Shown here: one piece after another, positions 58,477 to 64,000 of the stretch
Layout of the letters: each line of letters opens with the position of its first letter
How positions within the stretch are numbered: position 1 is the first letter of the stretch
Assembly: GCF_017875465.1 (NCBI RefSeq)
Contig: NZ_JAGGMQ010000001.1
Span: 3,472,001 to 3,536,000, forward strand
Length of the DNA: 64,000 nucleotides
Direction: 5' to 3'
From: Winslowiella toletana
GTDB lineage: Bacteria > Pseudomonadota > Gammaproteobacteria > Enterobacterales > Enterobacteriaceae
Position numbers and translations under genes: made by a program
The notes under the pieces: generated by a model
Told to the model about the DNA's origin: nothing
The model's input: only the letters and a program-made list of their open reading frames with translations
Database searches by the model: none

Positions 58477-59250
58477 TCAGGCGTAATCCTTCTTCGAAGG
58501 TGCAAAACCTAAGCGACTGATGATTTTTTGTTGCACAACCGCCAGGTGCTGCCACATGGCGCGTTCGGCGCCGTCGCAATCGCGGCTGGCGATGGCATCG
58601 GCAATCAGATGGTGTTCCTGGTCTCGCTGTGCGATACGGTCATGGGTGGTCTCTTCATCACTTTGCGCAAAGCGCAGGCGGCTGTCGCTGGCCACCTGGT
58701 TCAGCAACACAAAGAGTTCGCTGACCAGACTGTTACGTGAGCCAGTGGCAATCGCGCGATGAAAACGCTGGTCGGCTTCGCTGGGGGTCAGATCATCTGG
58801 CGTGCTGGCGGCGGCCTTAATTGCCGCAATCTCTTCTGGCGAGGCGCGTAATGCCGCCAGTCTGGCCAGCGCCGGTTCCAGCATCATGCGCATCTCCATC
58901 ACTTCCAGCGGATTGGTGGATCGCACCAGATCACTGCCAATAAAATTACTGACCGCATCCTGTGGCGTATTGCTGTGGTTGCTGCCTTTCTCCACGCGGC
59001 TTTTTGCTTTTGGCTCGCTGGTGCGGCGGCCCGGACGTGCGGGTGGGATCTCACCGCGGTCGCGCATCAGTTGTAAAGCTGAGCGCAGCAGATGGCGCTT
59101 GATATTCAGTTTTCCGGCCAGCACGCGCTCCGCCGGTAACATCCCTTTGGTCTGGGTCAGCTTTTTGATCTCACTGACAAGGTGTTCCAGCTTCTCCTGC
59201 TGCTTCTCCTTGACCGGTGAGCGGGTTGCCGCAGATTTAATGGTTGTCAT
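58477..59250 (-). CDS. GntR/FadR-family regulator of the B6 gene pair
   Basis: 257 residues. The N-terminal winged helix is partly diverged (LPAERVLAGKLNIKRHLLRSALQLMRDRGE near 40-68) with a basic linker; the C-terminal FCD domain (LEVMEMRMMLEPALARLAALRAS, QRFHRAIATGSRNSLVSEL, HHLIADAIASRDCDGAERAMWQH) has the expected metal-binding His/Asp residues. Cotranscribed with the GMC oxidase. A palindrome in the divergent promoter region is its likely site. Confidence 0.86.
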   Translation of the reverse strand: MTTIKSAATRSPVKEKQQEKLEHLVSEIKKLTQTKGMLPAERVLAGKLNIKRHLLRSALQLMRDRGEIPPARPGRRTSEPKAKSRVEKGSNHSNTPQDAVSNFIGSDLVRSTNPLEVMEMRMMLEPALARLAALRASPEEIAAIKAAASTPDDLTPSEADQRFHRAIATGSRNSLVSELFVLLNQVASDSRLRFAQSDEETTHDRIAQRDQEHHLIADAIASRDCDGAERAMWQHLAVVQQKIISRLGFAPSKKDYA

Positions 59251-59445
59251 AAGGCGATCCTGTCAGTTTTCTGTACCCGTGATCGTCAGGGCAGAGTTGA
59301 TGTCGATTATCCATGTTATGCAACCAGTTAAATAGGTTAGATAGTAAAATCATTTAAAAACATATGGATAAATTGTGATTCTTGCGTTTCAGTATTGGCT
59401 GGCCGCGTTTTTTAGTTATCATAACCGAAAAAATGGTGCTAATAA

Positions 59446-59464
59446 AACCATTTATGAAATGGTT
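59446..59464. promoter_or_regulatory. Probable operator between GntR and transaminase genes
   Basis: AACCATTT-ATG-AAATGGTT, a perfect 8-bp inverted repeat with a 3-bp centre, and an extra half-site AAAATGGT at 59430-59437. Size and shape fit a GntR-family operator in a divergent promoter. Confidence 0.65.
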
Positions 59465-59526
59465 GATTTTTAAGGTTGCGGGACATAATGTGAAGATCTG
59501 TCTGGCCATTATCCTGTGAGGTTATG

Positions 59527-60696
59527 ATGCGTTCCGCCTTTGCCCAGCCGTTATTTACCCTGACTACCGGTCCGGTTGATGTCTATCCGGCGGTGTCGCG
59601 GGCATTATCGATGCCGGTCTGGTACGACTACGACCCGGCTTTTCAGAACTGCTTTGAACGCGTCAGCCTGAAGGCCGCACAGGCGCTGGAAAGCGCCACG
59701 CCGCCGCTGATCTTACAGGGTGAACCGGTACTGGCGCTGGAAGCCGCGGCGGCATCGCTGCTTAGCGCTGAGGATATGGTGCTGAATCTGGTTTCCGGCG
59801 TATATGCCGCCGGTTTCTCTGAGTGGGCGCGGCGCTATTCGCGTCAGGTTGAGGAGCTGCGCGTTGAATTTAATCAGGTGATTGATCCTGTCGCGGTTGA
59901 TGCATGGCTTAGTCGTCATCCGCAGATTACCGTGGTGGTGGTTTGCCACCATGACACGCCGTCCGGCACCCTAAACCCACTGGATGAAATTGGGCGGGTG
60001 GTGAAAAAACATGGCAAATTGCTGCTGGTGGATGCGGTTTCTTCGTTTGCCGGTGTGGCGGTGACGGCGGCCAGTTGCCAGGCGGACCTGTTTATTACCG
60101 GCCCCAATAAATGTCTCGGCTGTCCGCCGGGCTTAAGCCTGGTGGCGGTATCTGACGCTGCCTGGCGGAAAATCGAGGCCAATGACGCTGCGCCGCGTGC
60201 GTCGGTACTCAGCCTGCTCGACTGGCGTGATGCCTGGTCAGCGGAAAAACCTTTTCCGTATACCCCATCAGTGGCGGAGATCAACGGGCTGGAGGCGGCG
60301 CTGGACGGTTATTTGCAGGAGGGGCCAGCGCAGGTCTGGGCGCGCCACAGGCTAACCGCACAGGCATTTCGCGCCGGGATTCAGGCGATGGGACTTAGCC
60401 TGTGGGCGGCGGATGAAAGCATTGCTTCACCAACGGCAACTGCGATACGCGTGCCCGACGGGGTAAATGAAGCGCAATGGCGACTGCGCGCGCGTGAGTG
60501 TTATGGCGTGATGTTTTCGTCAGGGCGCGGTGAAACGCTGGGCAAGGTATTGCGTGTCGGCCATATGGGGCCGACTGCGCAACCGATGTTTGCGATTATT
60601 GCGCTGACCGCACTGGCGGGGGCACTTAATCAGCTACGCGAGCCGCAGCTGGATATTGGCGCTGGCGTGGCGGCGGCAATGGCGGTGATTGGCTAA
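59527..60696 (+). CDS. Pyridoxamine-pyruvate transaminase
   Basis: Class V fold aminotransferase converting pyridoxamine and pyruvate to pyridoxal and alanine (vitamin B6 degradation pathway I). Close similarity to the Mesorhizobium enzyme: YDYDPAFQ, GEPVLALEAAAASL, VCHHDTPSGTLNP, TGPNKCLGCPPGL, KPFPYTPSVAEINGL and SSGRGETLGKVLRVGHMG. The Schiff-base Lys is in GPNKCLG near residue 195; the Glu of GEPV and both Arg in the last block, remembered as substrate contacts, are retained. The second ATG (59527) is preferred because GAGG lies 5 nt upstream of it. Serine-pyruvate aminotransferase is the alternative. Confidence 0.82.
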   Translation: MRSAFAQPLFTLTTGPVDVYPAVSRALSMPVWYDYDPAFQNCFERVSLKAAQALESATPPLILQGEPVLALEAAAASLLSAEDMVLNLVSGVYAAGFSEWARRYSRQVEELRVEFNQVIDPVAVDAWLSRHPQITVVVVCHHDTPSGTLNPLDEIGRVVKKHGKLLLVDAVSSFAGVAVTAASCQADLFITGPNKCLGCPPGLSLVAVSDAAWRKIEANDAAPRASVLSLLDWRDAWSAEKPFPYTPSVAEINGLEAALDGYLQEGPAQVWARHRLTAQAFRAGIQAMGLSLWAADESIASPTATAIRVPDGVNEAQWRLRARECYGVMFSSGRGETLGKVLRVGHMGPTAQPMFAIIALTALAGALNQLREPQLDIGAGVAAAMAVIG

Positions 60697-60814
60697 TCAT
60701 GGTCAGTTATAAACCGGCGCTGCTGTGCGAAATCAATATATCTGGTTGTATTTTAACCGCTAATCAGATGTGTTAAATTCTGCGCAGGTCAATCTGGATG
60801 ACAGGAGCCACGGA

Positions 60815-61738
60815 ATGGGTGCAACCCCTACACCGCATGATGCGGTCTTTAAACAGTTTCTTACTTACCCTGCAGCCGCAAGGGATTTTCTGCAAATCCA
60901 TCTGCCGCCGGCGCTGCTAAAGCATTGCGATTTGGCAACACTTCATCTGGAATCATGCAGTTTTGTTGAAGAGGATTTGCGTGCGTTCTATTCGGACGTG
61001 TTGTATTCGCTGAAAACGGTTCGCGGGGAAGGGTACATCCACTGCCTGATAGAACATCAGAGCTCGCCCGACAGGCATATGACCTTCAGGCTGATGCGCT
61101 ACGCCATCGCGGCGATGCAGCGTCATCTTGATGCCGGGCATCATCGTCTGCCGCTGGTAATCCCCATCCTGTTTTACCACGGTACTACCAGCCCTTATCC
61201 TTACCCGATGAACTGGCTACAGGCTTTTGATGACCCGGAGCTGGCCGCGCGCGTCTACGGCGGTGATTTTCCGCTGGTGGACGTTACAGTGATCTCCAAC
61301 GATGAGATCATGTCGCACAAAGGGGTGGCGTTGCTGGAGTTTCTGCAGAAAAATATTCGCGAACGCGACCTGATGAAGCTGCTGGAGCCGCTGGCAACGC
61401 TGATAACAAGTGATTACACTACCGATATGCTGGTGACTGTAGCGATGAATTATCTGCTGCAGGTGGGAGAAACGGCGGACCCGGAAGCATTTATCCGCGC
61501 GCTGGCAAAGCGGGCCGGACAATATGAGGAAATGATGATGACGATGGCAGAAAAGCTGGAGCAGAAAGGTCTGAAGCGAGGTCTGGAACGAGGTCTGGAA
61601 CGAGGTCTCGAGAGAGGGCGTCTGGAAGGTATACTGGAAGTCGCACGCAAAATGTTGTCCCGGGGGCTGGCGCTTGCTGATGTGATGGAAATGACCGGCC
61701 TGACGGAAGATGAACTGAATCAAGCCCGTCACTTATAA
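60815..61738 (+). CDS. Rpn-family (YhgA-like) recombination-promoting nuclease
   Basis: 307 residues from the ATG at 60815, 8 nt after CAGGAG. The N-terminal THDAVFKQFLTYP-like (TPHDAVFKQFLTYPAAARDFL) and EDLRAFYSDVLYSLKT, LIEHQSSPDRHMTFRLMRYAIAAM blocks define the Rpn/transposase_31 family of PD-(D/E)XK nucleases, with the DVLY Asp and IEHQ Glu in the active site. Known Rpn proteins cut DNA with little specificity and stimulate RecA-independent recombination, and some act in phage defence. A run of GLERG repeats (61565-61612) precedes the C-terminal helix. Confidence 0.87.
   Translation: MGATPTPHDAVFKQFLTYPAAARDFLQIHLPPALLKHCDLATLHLESCSFVEEDLRAFYSDVLYSLKTVRGEGYIHCLIEHQSSPDRHMTFRLMRYAIAAMQRHLDAGHHRLPLVIPILFYHGTTSPYPYPMNWLQAFDDPELAARVYGGDFPLVDVTVISNDEIMSHKGVALLEFLQKNIRERDLMKLLEPLATLITSDYTTDMLVTVAMNYLLQVGETADPEAFIRALAKRAGQYEEMMMTMAEKLEQKGLKRGLERGLERGLERGRLEGILEVARKMLSRGLALADVMEMTGLTEDELNQARHL
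61565..61612 (+). repeat. 12-bp tandem repeat inside the rpn gene
   Basis: Four 12-bp units (61565-61576 degenerate, 61577-61588 and 61589-61600 identical cgaggtctggaa, 61601-61612 near-identical), encoding GLxR/GLER. Copy-number change keeps the reading frame. Confidence 0.88.
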
Positions 61739-61836
61739 CCTGCGGTCAAATTTTTCCATATCGCTCAAGCCGCCGCGGCGCAAAAACTATGCAGCTACCG
61801 CTTTACGTCAAAACGGTAGCTACGGCCAGTACAGGT

Positions 61837-62769
61837 TTAACGCGCGCCGCGAATATAGGGCGCGCCAAGCGCCGCCGGTAAACTGGCGCGGCGGCCAAAC
61901 AGCAACAGCACCAGCATCACGGTAATAAATGGCAGCATCTGAATCACATCGGTCGGCACATCCACCCCCAGCACCTGCAGCGCAGTGGTCATCGACAGGC
62001 AGCAACCAAACAGCAGCGCGCCCGCCAGCACCCACAACGGTTTGCCGCGCGCCAGCATCGCTAACACGATGCCGATAAAGCCGTTGCCCTGGGTCATAAA
62101 GGGAACAAAAATGCCCGCGCCGACCTGAGACATAAACGCGCCGCCCAGACCGGCAAACAGTCCGGTGATCAGCACCGCCAGCGTACGCGTGCGCAATACA
62201 TTGACGCCAGCGGCATCCAGCGCCGCAGGTTTATCGCCTGCCGCCTGCAGATATAAACCGGCCAGCGTGCCGCGATAGATCATGGCAAACAGCGGCACCG
62301 CCAGTACTGCCAGATAGATAATCAGCGGCTGATTAAACAGCGCCTGGCCGAGCACCGGAATATTGCTGAGCCCGGGAATCGCCCAGCTTTCGATATTACC
62401 CAGTCGCGGATAGGTGCGGCTAAACTGAAAGTAGTGCAGCAGAGCGGTCGCGCCCTCGGCGCCCAGCGTGATGGCGATACCGACCACAATCTGATTCAGT
62501 CGCCACCAGACGCACAGCAGCGCCATCAGTCCGCCGGTCAGGGCTCCGGCGAGACCGCCCGCCAGCAGACCTAATCCCATTGACTGGCTCTGCCAGGCTA
62601 CGTAAAAACCCAGGTAACCGCCGCTAAGCATCATGCCTTCAAGGCCGATGTTCAGGACGCCCGCTTTTTCCGACAGCTGTTCACCGAGACCAGCCAGCAG
62701 CAGCGGCACACCAGCGGTGACTGCGCCCAGCAGCAGTGAAGTCAGAAAGCCAACCGTAAACAGATCCAT
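61837..62769 (-). CDS. BMP-type (nucleoside-like) ABC transporter, permease 2
   Basis: 310 residues, about eight to ten membrane helices, BPD_transp_2 family (YufQ/NupQ type). NIGLEGMMLSGGYLGFYVAW near residue 40 and QGNGFIGIVLAMLARGKPLWVL near residue 215 are family blocks. It is immediately downstream of permease 1 (1-bp gap) and completes a heterodimeric channel. Nucleosides are the usual substrates for such systems. Confidence 0.87.
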   Translation of the reverse strand: MDLFTVGFLTSLLLGAVTAGVPLLLAGLGEQLSEKAGVLNIGLEGMMLSGGYLGFYVAWQSQSMGLGLLAGGLAGALTGGLMALLCVWWRLNQIVVGIAITLGAEGATALLHYFQFSRTYPRLGNIESWAIPGLSNIPVLGQALFNQPLIIYLAVLAVPLFAMIYRGTLAGLYLQAAGDKPAALDAAGVNVLRTRTLAVLITGLFAGLGGAFMSQVGAGIFVPFMTQGNGFIGIVLAMLARGKPLWVLAGALLFGCCLSMTTALQVLGVDVPTDVIQMLPFITVMLVLLLFGRRASLPAALGAPYIRGAR

Positions 62770-62770
62770 G

Positions 62771-63865
62771 CTATCCCCTCACTTTTTGTCGTTGACGCTG
62801 TTCAACACATTCGGTCAGTCCCAGCACCAGCATCAGTACCGCAACCGTAACCAGCGTGAAATGGTTGGGAATATCCATGCGGCGCGCGGCACTTTCACTG
62901 CCAATCGACAGCATGGAAAACAGAAAGACAAACGCAATGGTGCCAAAGCCGTTAAAACGCGCCAGAAACACCAGCGGCACCACCACCAGGCCATAGGCCG
63001 GATTCCAGTCGGCGCGCACATTGCCCTGCACTCCCATAATTTCCACTGCGCCAGCCAGACCGGCAAGGGCAGCCGAGAGGGCAAATACTGCCAGCGTCAG
63101 CAGGCTCACGGAAATCCCGGCATGGATTGCCGCTTGCGGATTAGCGCCCACCACGCGCAGTTGCAGACCAAAGGCGGTGCGCGTCATCATCCAGTGCACC
63201 GCCAGAATCGCCAGCAGACCGAGCAGTAACCCGCTGGAGATATGGCTGCCAAACAGCATGGGTAAGCGATCTTCCCACGGCAGGGTACGGGTTTGCGGCA
63301 CGGTGGTGCTGGGATCAAAAAACACCAGCTTTACCAGCACATTTGCCAGCGAAATACCGAGAAACGACATCATCATGGTGGTAATGATTTCATTGATATT
63401 TTGCCAGGCTTTTAGCAGACCGGGCAATAACGCCCAGACGCCGCCGACCACTGCCGCCGCCAGCATCGCCAGCAGCAGGGCCAGCCATACCGGCGCCCCC
63501 CAGGCGAGCAGCGCAGGGGCCAGCGCGGAGGATGTCACCGCGCCGAGCAGGAACTGGCCGTCACCACCCAGGTTCCACAGCCCGGCGCGAAAAGCGACGA
63601 TCAGGCTGGCAGCAATCAGTAACAGCGGGCCCATCCGCGTTAAGGTGGCGTCCAGCCCGGACGGGGTCAGCAGCCCTTTGCGCACGATATAGCTGTAATA
63701 CTCCAGCGGATTCACCCCCATCACCAGCAGCAGACTGCCGGTGATCAGCAGCGCAATCAGCAGTGGCGCCAGTGAAAAACTGAGCCGGGTCAGCCACCGT
63801 TTGATCCACGGCGGAAAGGCGACGCCTGACGTTGTCAGGCCAGTGGGTCCGGATTGACTGCTCAT
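62771..63865 (-). CDS. BMP-type (nucleoside-like) ABC transporter, permease 1
   Basis: 364 residues, BPD_transp_2 family (YufP/NupP type). LIVAFRAGLWNLGGDGQFLLGAV near residue 90 and INEIITTMMMSFLGISLANVLV near residue 155 are diagnostic. The start (63865) overlaps the stop of the ATPase gene by one base. Substrate-binding protein is not in the window. Confidence 0.87.
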   Translation of the reverse strand: MSSQSGPTGLTTSGVAFPPWIKRWLTRLSFSLAPLLIALLITGSLLLVMGVNPLEYYSYIVRKGLLTPSGLDATLTRMGPLLLIAASLIVAFRAGLWNLGGDGQFLLGAVTSSALAPALLAWGAPVWLALLLAMLAAAVVGGVWALLPGLLKAWQNINEIITTMMMSFLGISLANVLVKLVFFDPSTTVPQTRTLPWEDRLPMLFGSHISSGLLLGLLAILAVHWMMTRTAFGLQLRVVGANPQAAIHAGISVSLLTLAVFALSAALAGLAGAVEIMGVQGNVRADWNPAYGLVVVPLVFLARFNGFGTIAFVFLFSMLSIGSESAARRMDIPNHFTLVTVAVLMLVLGLTECVEQRQRQKVRG

Positions 63866-64000
63866 TAATGCACTCCACTCATCAATTCACCCACCCGGCT
63901 ACGGGCGGCAGGATCGTTGTCGACAATGCCGACAATCTGGCCTTGCGACATCACCGCGATGCGGTCGGCCAGCTCAAGAATCTCTTCCAGATCGGTGGAA
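63865..64000 (-). CDS. ABC transporter ATPase, C-terminal end (partial)
   Basis: The last 44 codons of a frame ending TAA at 63867-63865: STDLEEILELADRIAVMSQGQ, GQIVGIVDNDPAARSRVGELMSGVH. This is the end of a duplicated ATPase of the sugar/nucleoside importer type (the DLEEILELADRI helix follows the H-loop). The gene runs off the right edge. Confidence 0.8.
   Translation of the reverse strand, partial: STDLEEILELADRIAVMSQGQIVGIVDNDPAARSRVGELMSGVH

Overview
The window is a chromosome segment of a gamma-proteobacterium of the order Enterobacterales. The first 7 kb carries pepD-gpt-frsA-crl-phoE-proB-proA, followed by tRNA-Thr(CGT) (thrW position), the same order and near-identical protein lengths as in Escherichia coli relatives. 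The accessory content (catabolic islands, uxu/uxaC/uxuR joined to uid, no lac operon around a lacY-like gene) makes a plant-associated family such as Erwiniaceae (Pantoea/Erwinia-like) plausible, but the genus is an inference. GC-rich coding and short intergenic gaps are uniform, apart from AT-rich stretches around 9.5-11.9 kb.

Layout. (1) 1-8.6 kb: housekeeping core, a LysE/RhtB exporter, an SDR enzyme and thrW. (2) 8.6-13.4 kb: variable zone behind thrW with a ketopantoate-reductase-like gene, two paralogous one-TM coiled-coil proteins differing in the number of 11-residue repeats, a small lipoprotein, fosA (fosfomycin resistance) and a HEAT-repeat protein. (3) 13.4-24.7 kb: catabolic cluster A, bounded by two related LysR genes: an ArgH-like lyase, a polar amino-acid ABC importer, two overlapping deacetylase-fold hydrolases, an MmgE/PrpD protein, and a convergent arm with a GldA/HcxA-like dehydrogenase and a ureohydrolase. 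(4) 24.8-36.3 kb: zinc-ribbon protein, araE, fic with a repeated upstream region, a chemoreceptor, a mipA/ompV-response regulator-histidine kinase operon, a 34-residue membrane protein, aer, and a lacY-like permease. (5) 36.7-47.3 kb: hexuronate/glucuronide block uxuA-uxuB-uxaC, uxuR, uidR, uidA-uidB-uidC, tied together by UxuR-like boxes. (6) 47.3-55.7 kb: catabolic cluster B: SdhL-like dehydrogenase and LysR divergent from ureohydrolase-ABC importer-ureohydrolase-D-amino-acid-transaminase-like gene, then an MFS transporter. (7) 55.8-60.7 kb: Gfo/Idh oxidoreductase, then a divergent GntR-GMC oxidase / pyridoxamine-pyruvate transaminase pair that looks like vitamin B6 (pyridoxine/pyridoxamine to pyridoxal) catabolism. 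(8) 60.8-64.0 kb: an Rpn-type nuclease with 12-bp tandem repeats, and the 3' part of a BMP-type (nucleoside-like) ABC importer cut by the window end.

How it fits together: several modules import nitrogen- or carbon-rich small molecules (cluster A and B amino-acid-like compounds, glucuronides, arabinose, B6 vitamers, nucleoside-like solutes) and feed them to central metabolism, while Aer, a second chemoreceptor and a two-component system provide sensing. The least described parts are cluster A (lyase plus PrpD-fold protein, reminiscent of iminodisuccinate degradation), cluster B (two ureohydrolases around one importer), the repeat array upstream of fic, and the hendecad-repeat paralogs. No prophage, insertion sequence, integrase or CRISPR array was recognised.
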